In this document: in pieces, positions 8,401-15,717 of the stretch | Layout: every line of letters begins with the position of its first letter | Position numbering within the stretch: the stretch's first letter is position 1 | NCBI RefSeq assembly: GCF_002090095.1 | Contig: NZ_BBRJ01000002.1 | Location: 919,265 to 983,264, forward strand | Reading direction: 5' to 3' | Length of the DNA: 64,000 bases | Origin: Demequina sp. NBRC 110053 | Lineage (GTDB): Bacteria > Actinomycetota > Actinomycetes > Actinomycetales > Demequinaceae | Position numbers and translations under genes: made by a program | The notes under the pieces: generated by a model | Databases searched by the model: none | The model's input: the letters and a program-made list of their open reading frames with translations, nothing else | Told to the model about the DNA's origin: nothing

Positions 8401-9716
8401 AGGACCTGCACCTGTACGGCATCGACTACGGCAATGGCGCTCTCCTGCCCTTCGAGGGCGCGCCGCACACGGGCGCGATCGTGCCTGGCCTGGAAGCGGC
8501 CCGCGTGTCCCGTCTGCTCGATAGCCTGCTCCGCGAGCTCACCCGCCGTCAGGGGATCCTCTCCGCCGCGGGCGTGGGCTCGATCTCCGAGCAGCGCGCC
8601 CGCGAGTCCGACCCGTCCGCACGACTGCCGATCGTCGCCGTCGTCGTCGACGGCTGGGAGCGCGCGTCCGCGACCATGACCGCCGACGAGATGACCGCGC
8701 TGCGCGACAAGATGATGCGGATCGTGCGCGAGGGACCTGCGACCGGAATGACGCTCGTGCTCAGCGGCGACCGCACCCTGCCGGCGGACCGGATCGCGGG
8801 CGCCGTCGGCTCCACCTACGTGCTGCCCATGCGCGACGTGGCGGACTACCGCGCGGCTGGCATCATGATCCGCGAGCTGCCGGAGAACCTCCCTCCTGGC
8901 CGCGCGATGCACGGCACCGACGGCCGCGAGCTGCAATGGGTGGTGCTGTCACCCGACACCTCAGGCGAGGCACAGCACCGGCTGGTCGTGGACGTCGTCG
9001 CCGCAGTCAGCACGCACTGGGCGGAGACACCGGTGGCGAACCGCCCGCTGCGAGTCGACACTCTTCCGGCCCGCATCGATCTGGACAGCGCTCTCGCGCT
9101 TCCGGTCGCCGAAGGCTGCGACGCTCGCCATGTCACGCTCGCGGTCGGCGGCGACGAGCTGTCGCGCCTCACCGTGGACCTCGGCGCCCGCCAGCACCTG
9201 CTGATCGCGGGCGAGCGCGGCACAGGCAAGTCGACCGCCCTCGCCACGCTGTGCGTCCAGCTCGCGAGCGCAGGCGCGACCGTGCTCGCGATCTGCCCGC
9301 GCCCATCCCCCTTGTCGGAGGCAGCCGCCGCGGTCAAGGTCCCGGTGGTGTCCGATCCGACCACGGACGCCGCCGGGCTCGGCACCCCGCCGCCCGGTCG
9401 CATCGTGGTGCTCGTGGACGATGCCGACGCCATCAAGGACACTCCGCTCGAGATGGCGATCATGATGGACAGCGCCAACCGCACGTACGTGGCAGCCGCA
9501 CGCACCGGATCGGTGGCGACGGCTTTCAGCGGCCCCATCGCGGAGGCCAAGAAGGCCGCACGCGGCATGATCCTGCAGCCGGCGTCGAGCCTGCTCGGGA
9601 CGCAGGCGCTGGGGCAGTCGGTGCCCAAGCCGCTCGTTGGTCGCGGCACCCCTGGCGAGGGTGCCCTCCTGCTCGACGGCGACTACCTGGGTGTGCGAGT
9701 GCCGTTGCCGCGGTGA
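5409..9716 (+). CDS. EssC/EccC-type FHA-FtsK/SpoIIIE secretion ATPase
   Basis: A 1435-residue motor of type VII secretion. Order: a small N-terminal ubiquitin-like stretch; an FHA domain (about 75-180; VGRSGDAAITIDD); two membrane segments (about 225-275); a linker; then three FtsK-like ATPase domains. ATPase 1 is canonical: Walker A GTTGSGKS near residue 637 and Walker B LVLVIDEFAEL. ATPase 2 has GGARSGRTT near 975, with R for the Walker lysine, and a degenerate Walker B (VVVDGWE). ATPase 3 has GERGTGKST near 1268 with VVLVDDADAI. FHA plus TM plus three ATPases in one chain is the Firmicute EssC layout. No EccB, EccD, EccE or mycosin is in the window. Likely substrates are the WXG100 proteins at 61.5-62.5 kb. 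GTG start with GAAGGAG. Confidence 0.93.
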   Translation: MTRLRLTAPSNDGTTLSTDWLVEVDDGTTVEELAQAIGVHPGVVAEHADGGTTLLEAAVTSGADLARQGSVAAVGSLRLEIVGGPLAGHTVPLTPGRRLSVGRSGDAAITIDDTYLEPLHAHVTLDASEGGGPLTLTVEPAQGALVVLNGTTVTEDSFTTVPADLIQMGAHILRFGMVPGSDADLTQDDAGHRGFNRPSRILPRTDDPIVSLPGERPEEEEGTPLPWLSAIVPVVLGVSMAMIFGRAVMLLMAAASPIMVVGSFLANRKLARRRGERTEATWREEIRETEERIDSLVREQRIQAWYDQPDPVVIHDTATRPTARLWERRYDDPDALHLRVGVAQRDLRVSFEGGGQRFREQPHSAGVSPEPISVDAAQGPIGIAGTAHATRLVARALLASIATLRSPRDCQIVVICDDDPDQWAWTSWLPHTHEDARVASTIGNSEDSRRERLRELAAVLEMRRLASAQGVAAGSHVFVVLDGARRYRMLPGMVDLLRRGHQHGIYVIALDDDRSRLPEEAATVLEIDRTDAAVARLESRGEFQPRVLLDGMSITHAEQIARALCGYHHISGIGDDGVMPRSLRYVDLLGVDLERPGPILERWERTPRQTYVVIGADADGEVAVDLAAAGPHALVAGTTGSGKSEFLQTLIIALAMANRPDALTFVLVDYKGGSAFADCERLPHTVGMVTNLDARETERALASLEAELKRRERVLKDDIGAKDVDVAWAKNPEAAAAAGLARLVLVIDEFAELKTELPDFINGLVRIARVGRSLGVHLVLATQRPSGAVTPEMQSNINLRVALRVTDHADSSDVIGSGEAALISTTTPGRGYLKAGANQAPTAFQAARVAGVRPGTVAEHRAALPVARIGWDAVAYAPQFPPEPTRAADTVDHDDTDLRALVNVVLAAADAAGIPKNPSPWLTPLPSVLTLDHFVGQRLPSGSLIIGLEDVPDEQRQAPRLWNVLDDSHLLIAGGARSGRTTALRSLMLQMVQRFSPQDLHLYGIDYGNGALLPFEGAPHTGAIVPGLEAARVSRLLDSLLRELTRRQGILSAAGVGSISEQRARESDPSARLPIVAVVVDGWERASATMTADEMTALRDKMMRIVREGPATGMTLVLSGDRTLPADRIAGAVGSTYVLPMRDVADYRAAGIMIRELPENLPPGRAMHGTDGRELQWVVLSPDTSGEAQHRLVVDVVAAVSTHWAETPVANRPLRVDTLPARIDLDSALALPVAEGCDARHVTLAVGGDELSRLTVDLGARQHLLIAGERGTGKSTALATLCVQLASAGATVLAICPRPSPLSEAAAAVKVPVVSDPTTDAAGLGTPPPGRIVVLVDDADAIKDTPLEMAIMMDSANRTYVAAARTGSVATAFSGPIAEAKKAARGMILQPASSLLGTQALGQSVPKPLVGRGTPGEGALLLDGDYLGVRVPLPR

Positions 9717-9738
9717 CTCGACCCCCATCTCCGCGACG

Positions 9739-9744
9739 TAGGCT
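9739..9744 (+). promoter_or_regulatory. Leaderless -10 hexamer (TAGGCT) for menF
   Basis: TAGGCT ends 7 nt before the GTG at 9751, and there is no Shine-Dalgarno. Together these indicate a leaderless menF transcript. Confidence 0.55.
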
Positions 9745-9750
9745 GACCGG

Positions 9751-11010
9751 GTGAGCGTGGAAGCCGCGACCCCTGGGCCGCTGACCGTCAGGACCGTGTC
9801 GATCGACCCTCCCGAGGACCTGCTCGCGGCCCTTCCTGAGGGCGGGATGTCGTGGGTGCGGCGCGGCGAGGGCCTGATCGCGTGGGGCGAGGTCGCGAGG
9901 TTCCGCGCCGAGGGCGCCAACCGCATCGACCAGGCGGATGCCTGGTGGCGTCGCGTCACCCGCCACGCGGTGGTGCGCGACGACGTGCACCGGCCCGGCA
10001 CGGGGCTGGTCGCCTTCGGGTCCTTCTCCTTCGCCGACGCGTCCGCGGCCGGCGGCGCGCTCGTGATCCCGCGCTACGTCGTCGGGCTGCGCGGTGACTC
10101 GGCGTGGCTCACCGTCATCTCCGAGGACGGCCGCGCGGCCATGCCTGCCTTCGCCGACGTCGCAGCGCATGAGCCCGCGCCGCCGCTGCCTCCCGTCTCG
10201 GTCGACGAGGGCGACCGCGAGTCCTGGACCGGCGCCGTCGCGGCAGCCGTCGAGCGCATCGGCTCCGGAGAGCTCGAGAAGGTGGTCCTCGCGCGGGCCG
10301 TGTCCGCGCGGACCGAGCGACCGGTCGACGTGCGCGCGATCCTCGCTCCCCTCGCCGCCGACTACCCCAGCTGCTGGACCTTCCACATCGACGGGCTGGT
10401 CGGAGCGACGCCAGAGCTGCTCGCGCGCGTCGACCACGGCCTCGTCACCTCGCGCGTGCTCGCCGGCACCATCCGGCCCACGGGCGACGAGATCGCCGAC
10501 CTCGCCCACGCGGCCGCGCTCGCGCGCTCGTCGAAGGACCGCGAGGAGCACGAGTACGCCGTGCGCTCGGTCACCCAGGTGCTCGAATCGCATTGCGGCT
10601 CGGTCAACGTGCCCGAGGAGCCTTCCGTCCTGCACCTTCCCAACGTCATGCACCTCGCGACCGATGTGACCGGCGTGCTGAGCCACAACGCCAGCGCACT
10701 CGAGCTCATCCGCGAGCTTCACCCGAGCGCCGCCGTCTGTGGCACGCCCACCCTGGCCGCGGCGCGCCTCATCGACGAGCTCGAGGGACTCGACCGCGGT
10801 CGGTATGCCGGCCCGGTGGGATGGATCAACGCGGCCGGTGACGGCGAGTGGTGCATCGGCCTGCGCTCCGCGGAGATCGATCCCGAGGACGCGACGCGCC
10901 TGCGTCTCTTCGCGGGCTGCGGGATCGTCGCGGCGAGCGAGCCGGACGCCGAGTGGGCGGAGTCGGAGGCCAAGCTCGAGCCCATGCGCCGGGCGCTCCA
11001 GGGCGGTTGA
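9751..11010 (+). CDS. menF: Isochorismate synthase
   Basis: Converts chorismate to isochorismate, the first committed step of menaquinone synthesis. The 419-residue chain has the chorismate-binding family signatures in the C-terminal half: LEKVVLARA, GATPELLAR near residue 216, SRVLAGTIRPTGD, SSKDREEHEYAV, ALELIRELHPSAAVCGTP, RGRYAGPVGWI and a final FAGCGIV with an acidic cluster for Mg. The other pathway genes (menD, C, B, E, A) lie downstream, so MenF is favoured over a siderophore EntC. Leaderless start. Confidence 0.93.
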   Translation: MSVEAATPGPLTVRTVSIDPPEDLLAALPEGGMSWVRRGEGLIAWGEVARFRAEGANRIDQADAWWRRVTRHAVVRDDVHRPGTGLVAFGSFSFADASAAGGALVIPRYVVGLRGDSAWLTVISEDGRAAMPAFADVAAHEPAPPLPPVSVDEGDRESWTGAVAAAVERIGSGELEKVVLARAVSARTERPVDVRAILAPLAADYPSCWTFHIDGLVGATPELLARVDHGLVTSRVLAGTIRPTGDEIADLAHAAALARSSKDREEHEYAVRSVTQVLESHCGSVNVPEEPSVLHLPNVMHLATDVTGVLSHNASALELIRELHPSAAVCGTPTLAAARLIDELEGLDRGRYAGPVGWINAAGDGEWCIGLRSAEIDPEDATRLRLFAGCGIVAASEPDAEWAESEAKLEPMRRALQGG

Positions 11011-11090
11011 CCCTCCCGCGACGAGGATTTTGCTGGCACAGTGGGATGTGGCAGGCCGCATGCGGCGCGCGTCATCGGCGGGAGGCGATC

Positions 11091-11750
11091 ATGACGGAGA
11101 TCCACACCTACGCCCCGCGTCACGACGAACCGGCTCGCGACGCTCACCGCGCCGCATGGGAGGAGCGCTACCAGTCCCGGCCAGCCGTGTGGTCCGGTCA
11201 GCCCAACCAGCCGCTCGTCGACGAGATCGAGCACATCGCCGAGCCCGGCAGGGCGCTCGAGGTGGGGTGCGGCGAGGGCGCCGATGCGGTCTGGCTCGCG
11301 GGACAGGGCTGGCTCGTGACCGCGGTCGACCTGTCGGCGACGGCGCTCGAACGCGCCGCCGTGCTCGCGGCCGATGCGGGGGTCGCCCAGCACATCACCT
11401 TCACCGACGCCCCGGTCGAGGACGTCATCGCGGGCTCCGAGGCGTTCAATCTGGTCACCTCGCTGTACACGCACCCGGATGCCGGGGGCCGTTGGCTCGT
11501 GGACACGCTCGCCTCCGCAGTCGCCCCTGGCGGCATGCTGCTCGTCGTCGCGCACCATCCGACGGACCCTCACGCCATGGAGCACCCTGACCTGCGCACG
11601 ACGGCATTCGACGCGGCCGAGGTCTCCGACGCTCTCGATCGCGATCTGTGGGAGGTGTCCGCGACCGTCCGCGAGCGCACCACCCGCATGGCGGACGGCC
11701 ATGAGCGGCTCTGGCGAGACTCGGTGCTCGCCGCGCGGCGGCACGGCTGA
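11091..11750 (+). CDS. Class I SAM-dependent methyltransferase
   Basis: 219 residues. Motif I is ALEVGCGEGADAVWLA (about residues 55-70), motif II VTAVDLS, and post-I motif LVTSLYTHPD. The N-terminal WEERYQSRPAVWSGQPN matches a widespread actinobacterial methyltransferase subfamily related to TehB/thiopurine enzymes rather than MenG/UbiE, so I do not assign it to the demethylmenaquinone step despite its position. Start ATG 11091 follows GGGAGGCG. The substrate is unknown. Confidence 0.85.
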   Translation: MTEIHTYAPRHDEPARDAHRAAWEERYQSRPAVWSGQPNQPLVDEIEHIAEPGRALEVGCGEGADAVWLAGQGWLVTAVDLSATALERAAVLAADAGVAQHITFTDAPVEDVIAGSEAFNLVTSLYTHPDAGGRWLVDTLASAVAPGGMLLVVAHHPTDPHAMEHPDLRTTAFDAAEVSDALDRDLWEVSATVRERTTRMADGHERLWRDSVLAARRHG

Positions 11751-11776
11751 TCCGCACCGCGCCTGCGGGTCAGCCG
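11744..11776. terminator. Bidirectional hairpin between converging genes
   Basis: CGGCTGATCCGCA pairs with TGCGGGTCAGCCG (12 of 13 positions) across a 7-nt loop. The stem spans the stop codons of the methyltransferase (+) and the lipoprotein (-). There is no clear U-tract. Confidence 0.55.
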
Positions 11777-12879
11777 ACCGGCACGCCTTCCGCCGTGCTG
11801 GCGATCCCCCGGACGCCGTCCGGCGGCGTCAGCGCCTCGAACTCGCCCGAGTCCGGCGCGTACCACCCGAGAGCGGGCGAATCGGCTCCGCTGGGGGCCC
11901 ACGGGTCCAGGTCCCGAGCGGCGAGAATGCGCCGCTCAGCGGCCGCCAGCGCGGTGAGCCTGTACTCCTGCTCGGTCCGGGCGGTCGCGAGCACCGGCGT
12001 CCCCTCCACCGTGTTGGTGTTGACCCAGTGGCGGTCGAGCGCCACGAAGGCCGTCGAACCGAAGAAGAACGGATACTCCCCGAACTCAGCATCCGGAGCG
12101 TACTCGCCGGACGCCGCGTCGGGCGTCGCAAGCGCGACTGCACCGATCTCGAAGTGTGCATGCTCGACCTCGCACGTCACCGCGATCTCGATGCCGGACA
12201 GCCGGCCGCTCGCGATGCACGGACCGGGCGCTCCCGTCACCTCGACGAACCGCTCCTGGTCGGCCACCCACATCAGTGAGTCCTCGTGCGGAGCCGCCTC
12301 CCCCGGCGCGAGCACGCCGGAGCGCGCATCGAGCGTCGCGACCGTGGGCTCGTCGCCGCAGTCGGCGTGTACGAGGAAGCCGTTCGCGGTGGGGCTCAGC
12401 AGGCCGATCACGTCGGGCTCGCCCCTCGCGCAGGTCACGGGCGCGGCGTCTCCGGTGTCGAGATCCCACACCGCCCACTGCCGCGCAGAGGAGGTGTCGG
12501 ACACGTCGACGGCGACGAGCGCCGTGCGCGCCTCCGCGGCGAGAGCGACGGGCTCGACGCGCACACCGCCCTCGAGTGCCAGTGCCTCCGCGACGGCTGC
12601 GTCGACATCGGAGTGCCAGGCCACGATGCCGTCCCCTCCCACGACCACCAGGGCACGCGGCCCGGAGGGGGCGGGCATCATGTTCGCCTCCTCGCCGGCC
12701 TCGAAGGTCCACGCAGCCACGACCTCGTCGGGCCACTCCACCGCCGATGGGGGTGGTGTCCCATCCACAGGCGCCCCATCAGACCCGCCTGGTCTCGCCT
12801 CGGCAGAGCTGAACGAGCACGCCGTCAGAGCCGACGCCGCGCACGCGAGGGCGACGGAGACGACTGGCGACACGCGCAT
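11770..12879 (-). CDS. Lipoprotein with PQQ/beta-propeller-like repeats, unknown function
   Basis: 369 residues. Signal MRVSPVVSVALACAASALTAC with lipobox LTAC, then a Ser/Gly/Pro linker. The main domain has repeated strand patterns with tryptophans (GGDGIVAWHSDVD, SARQWAVWDLDTG, TVATLDARSG, LGWYAPDSG) that suggest a beta-propeller. I do not recognise a specific family. It probably sits on the outer face of the membrane. Start ATG 12879 has a strong AAGGAGAG. It lies downstream of menD on the same strand but has its own ribosome site. Confidence 0.7.
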   Translation of the reverse strand: MRVSPVVSVALACAASALTACSFSSAEARPGGSDGAPVDGTPPPSAVEWPDEVVAAWTFEAGEEANMMPAPSGPRALVVVGGDGIVAWHSDVDAAVAEALALEGGVRVEPVALAAEARTALVAVDVSDTSSARQWAVWDLDTGDAAPVTCARGEPDVIGLLSPTANGFLVHADCGDEPTVATLDARSGVLAPGEAAPHEDSLMWVADQERFVEVTGAPGPCIASGRLSGIEIAVTCEVEHAHFEIGAVALATPDAASGEYAPDAEFGEYPFFFGSTAFVALDRHWVNTNTVEGTPVLATARTEQEYRLTALAAAERRILAARDLDPWAPSGADSPALGWYAPDSGEFEALTPPDGVRGIASTAEGVPVG

Positions 12880-12951
12880 CGGCTCTCCTTCCCCCTGAAA
12901 GTGTGACGTACGCGGACTCCGCATCGTTGGGGCCAGCCGCCGACTCGCAGC

Positions 12952-14619
12952 TCAGCGCACGCGTGCCTCGACCACCTCGAGCCCCCCGGGAGGCTTCGCG
13001 AGGGCCCGAGAGAGCGCCTCGGAGCTCTTGACGGCGGTGTGCGAGACGCCGTAGCCCGCGCACAGCGCGGCGAGGTCGGCGCCATGCGGCGTGGTGAACA
13101 CGCGTTCGAAGTTGCGGGGATCCGCCTGGGAGTGCTCGAGGCCAGAGAAGATGGTGCCGCCGCCGTCGTTGACCACGACGATGCGCACGCGCGGCCTGCG
13201 CTCGCGCGGTCCCACCAGCAGGCCGCCGACGTCGTGGAGAAACGTCACGTCCCCCATGAGCGCGTGGGTGGGACGGCGGGTCGCGAGCGCGACGCCCACG
13301 GCCGTGGAGACCGTGCCGTCGATGCCCGCCAAGCCTCGGTTGGCGATCACCGTGGGAGCCTCACCAGCTGCCCACATGCGCCGGTCGCGATCGATGGCGC
13401 GGATGGGCCCGGAGGAGCCGACGACGGCGAGGTCCTCGGCCGTCAGGGCGTCGAGGAAGGCCGCTGCGACGGCGGCCGAGCCCCACGTCGGCTCCGGGAC
13501 CTCGAGCGCATCGGCGGCCGCCCGCCATTGGGCGAGCCACGCCGAGTCCCCGAGCTCGAGCCTGCCGTCGGCCCGCGTCAGCCAGGCGGGCGGCACGGTC
13601 CTCAGCACCCGGTCCGCGTGACGCGGCGCCTCGCGCCACCGCGCGCCGTGTGCCGCGACGTACAGGGCGGGTGCGCGGGCGATGAGGCGTTGGATCGGGC
13701 GCGACAGCGTGGGCCGGCCGATCACCACCACCTGATGCACCTGCTCCGTCAGGTCCTTCCCCGCGGGAGCCTCGAGGAGATCCAGGTAGGCGCCGATGCA
13801 GGCATCACCCGCGCATGCGCCGGAGGTGGGCTCCGACAGCAGCGGCCACCCGTGTGCCTCGGCGACCTGGCGCGCCACGTCGCCTGCCCTGTCGCCGGCG
13901 ATGACGACGCCGCGCTCGACCGCCGGAAGCGCAGCGGGGAGGTCCTCGCGGGTGATCACGCGCGAACCGTACGAGGGCGTGGCGTCCACGTGAGGCGGGC
14001 TGTCCCACACCCCGCCGTCGCCTCCCAGCGGCTCGCGGAACTCCAGGTCGAGGTGCACCGGACCCGGCGTGCCGGTCATGTCGTCGCGCGCCGGATCCCC
14101 CATGGCGATGAGGACGGCGCGCGCCGCGAGCTCCGCCGCTCGCCCCGGTGACTCCCCCTCGTCGGGTGCGGCCGCATCGGCGCTCCAGCGCACGAACGTT
14201 CCGAAGATCCCCACCTGATCCGTGGTCTGGTTCGCGCCCACGCCGCGCAGCTCTCCTGGCCTGTCCGCCGTGAGCAGCAGCAGCGGCACGCCGCCGTGGT
14301 GGGCCTCCATCACCGCGGGGAGCAGGTTGCCCACCGCGGTGCCCGAGGTCGTGATCACCGCCACCGGGCGGCACGCGCCCGCCGCCTCGTGGCCGCGCGC
14401 CAGGCCCAGCGCGAGGAAGGCCGCCGCACGCTCGTCGATGCGGACGTGGAGGTTCACGCTGGGCGCGCCGAGCGGAGGGTTGTCGCTGCCCGCGTCCGCG
14501 AGCGCGTGCGCGAGCGGTCCCGAGCGGGAGCCGGGACACAGGACGAAGTCCTCGACGCCGCGGGCGTGCAGCGACGCGATCAGCTCTCGCGCGAACGCGG
14601 CGGACGGGTTCGCGCTCAC
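12952..14619 (-). CDS. menD: 2-succinyl-5-enolpyruvyl-6-hydroxy-3-cyclohexene-1-carboxylate synthase
   Basis: A thiamine-diphosphate enzyme that joins isochorismate with 2-oxoglutarate. 555 residues, normal for MenD. N-terminal FARELIASLHARGVEDFVLCPGSRSGPLA and HVRIDERAAAFLALG are MenD signatures; TSGTAVGNLLPAVMEA and LLTADRPGELRGVGANQTTDQ follow. The ThDP motif GDVTFLHD...VVNDGGGTIF is near the C-terminus. GTG start overlaps the menC stop by 4 nt (GTGA), so translation is coupled. The ThDP requirement links it to the thiamine transporter at 34.6 kb. Confidence 0.95.
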   Translation of the reverse strand: MSANPSAAFARELIASLHARGVEDFVLCPGSRSGPLAHALADAGSDNPPLGAPSVNLHVRIDERAAAFLALGLARGHEAAGACRPVAVITTSGTAVGNLLPAVMEAHHGGVPLLLLTADRPGELRGVGANQTTDQVGIFGTFVRWSADAAAPDEGESPGRAAELAARAVLIAMGDPARDDMTGTPGPVHLDLEFREPLGGDGGVWDSPPHVDATPSYGSRVITREDLPAALPAVERGVVIAGDRAGDVARQVAEAHGWPLLSEPTSGACAGDACIGAYLDLLEAPAGKDLTEQVHQVVVIGRPTLSRPIQRLIARAPALYVAAHGARWREAPRHADRVLRTVPPAWLTRADGRLELGDSAWLAQWRAAADALEVPEPTWGSAAVAAAFLDALTAEDLAVVGSSGPIRAIDRDRRMWAAGEAPTVIANRGLAGIDGTVSTAVGVALATRRPTHALMGDVTFLHDVGGLLVGPRERRPRVRIVVVNDGGGTIFSGLEHSQADPRNFERVFTTPHGADLAALCAGYGVSHTAVKSSEALSRALAKPPGGLEVVEARVR

Positions 14620-15506
14620 GCGGCGACCTCCAGCGTTCGAGGACCGAGGCGTCCGTGCACCGGCAGCCATGTCTCGGTCACCGTGTCGGTCGCGAGCAGC
14701 TCTCCGGTGCCCAGGCCACAGGCGAGCGGCTCGACGGGAAGGGCGCACGCGAGGGCGACGCCGGCGGCGAGACCCACGGAGGACTCGAGGGCGCTCGCCA
14801 CCACGATCGGGCGCGGGTGCACCTGCTCGGCGATCTCGAGGCAGCGGCGCACACCGCCCAGAGGCTGGGCCTTGAGGATGATGACGTCCGCGGCATCGGC
14901 GGCCAGGACGGCGTCCGCGGTCCCGGGGACGCGGATCGCCTCGTCGGCGGCGATGGGCGTGTCGATGCTGCGCCGCAGCCGCGCGAGGTCGTCGACGGTG
15001 TCGCACGGCTGCTCCACGTACTCGAGCCCGGGCAGCCCGCCGCCGCGTGCCGCCCGCTCGAGCTCGTCGATCGCTCGAATCGCGTCATCGACGTCCCAGC
15101 CGCCGTTGACGTCGATGCGGAGGGCACCCAGCGGGCCGAGCGCGTCGGCGACCGCCTCGATGCGCGCGATGTCCTCGGCGAGGTCCGCTCCGCCCGCGAC
15201 CTTCACCTTCGCGGTGGTCGCTCCGCCGGCTGTCGCATACGCGCGTGCCTGCTCCGGCGCGACCTGCGGGACGATGCTGTTGACGGCGACATCCGCGCGC
15301 ACGGGGTCGGGCCAGCCGCCGGTCGCGGCCTCCATGGCTGCGCGCCACCACCGGCTCGCGCGCTCGGCGTCGTAGTCGGAGAAGGGGCTGTACTCGCCCC
15401 AGTGGGACTCACCGTCGGGTCCTGAGCCGCGGATGAGCACGCCCGAGCGACTCGTCAGGCCGCGAAAACGGGTGCGGAGCTCGACGGTGAAGGGCCTGAA
15501 CTCCAT
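14616..15506 (-). CDS. menC: o-Succinylbenzoate synthase
   Basis: An enolase-superfamily dehydratase in menaquinone synthesis. 296 residues, compact as in actinobacteria. Catalytic TTAKVKVAGG (Lys), metal ligands in LRIDVNGGWDVDDA, YVEQPC and AADEAIR, and DVIILKAQPLGG are all present. The ATG at 15506 is 7 nt from a minus-strand TACGCT, a leaderless start, and the menC-menD pair is one transcription unit. It is divergent from menB. Confidence 0.92.
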   Translation of the reverse strand: MEFRPFTVELRTRFRGLTSRSGVLIRGSGPDGESHWGEYSPFSDYDAERASRWWRAAMEAATGGWPDPVRADVAVNSIVPQVAPEQARAYATAGGATTAKVKVAGGADLAEDIARIEAVADALGPLGALRIDVNGGWDVDDAIRAIDELERAARGGGLPGLEYVEQPCDTVDDLARLRRSIDTPIAADEAIRVPGTADAVLAADAADVIILKAQPLGGVRRCLEIAEQVHPRPIVVASALESSVGLAAGVALACALPVEPLACGLGTGELLATDTVTETWLPVHGRLGPRTLEVAA

Positions 15507-15512
15507 GGGCAC

Positions 15513-15518
15513 AGCGTA
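15513..15518 (-). promoter_or_regulatory. Leaderless -10 hexamer (TACGCT) for menCD
   Basis: TACGCT on the minus strand ends 7 nt before the menC ATG at 15506. No Shine-Dalgarno precedes the start. Confidence 0.5.
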
Positions 15519-15563
15519 CGGCCGGTGCGCGCCAGCCGCCGCGCGCCCGTCCCGCCCGTCCCG

Positions 15564-15666
15564 CCCGGACACTGCGAACCACCATCGCGGGTGCGCACCG
15601 GCGTGTCCCCCATCTGGGGCCGTTCACGCCGGCGTGTCGTTCGGCACGTGGTTCGCACTGTCCGGG
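15564..15666. repeat. 103-bp nested inverted repeat in the menC/menB divergent region
   Basis: CCCGGACACTGCGAACCAC (15564-15582) is repeated inverted as GTGGTTCGCACTGTCCGGG (15648-15666) with 18 of 19 positions matching. Inside, CACCGGCGTG faces CACGCCGGCGTG, and a CCCC/GGGG hairpin lies near the centre. It sits between the two divergent leaderless promoters. It could be a mobile palindrome or a regulator site. Confidence 0.75.
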
Positions 15667-15704
15667 CGGGGGCGACAGAGCGGTCGGTCGCCCGAGACGG
15701 GGCC

Positions 15705-15710
15705 TAGGCT
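15705..15710 (+). promoter_or_regulatory. Leaderless -10 hexamer (TAGGCT) for menB
   Basis: TAGGCT ends 8 nt before the menB ATG at 15718, and there is no Shine-Dalgarno. This selects 15718 as the start over the open frame further upstream. Confidence 0.55.
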
Positions 15711-15717
15711 GGCGAGC

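Noticed and set aside
5409-9716. DNA translocase FtsK
   Set aside because: There is no gamma DNA-reading domain, and FHA plus three ATPases is the secretion-ATPase layout.
11091-11750. MenG/UbiE demethylmenaquinone methyltransferase
   Set aside because: It lies among men genes, but its motifs match a general class I/TehB-like subfamily and the UbiE-specific signatures are missing.
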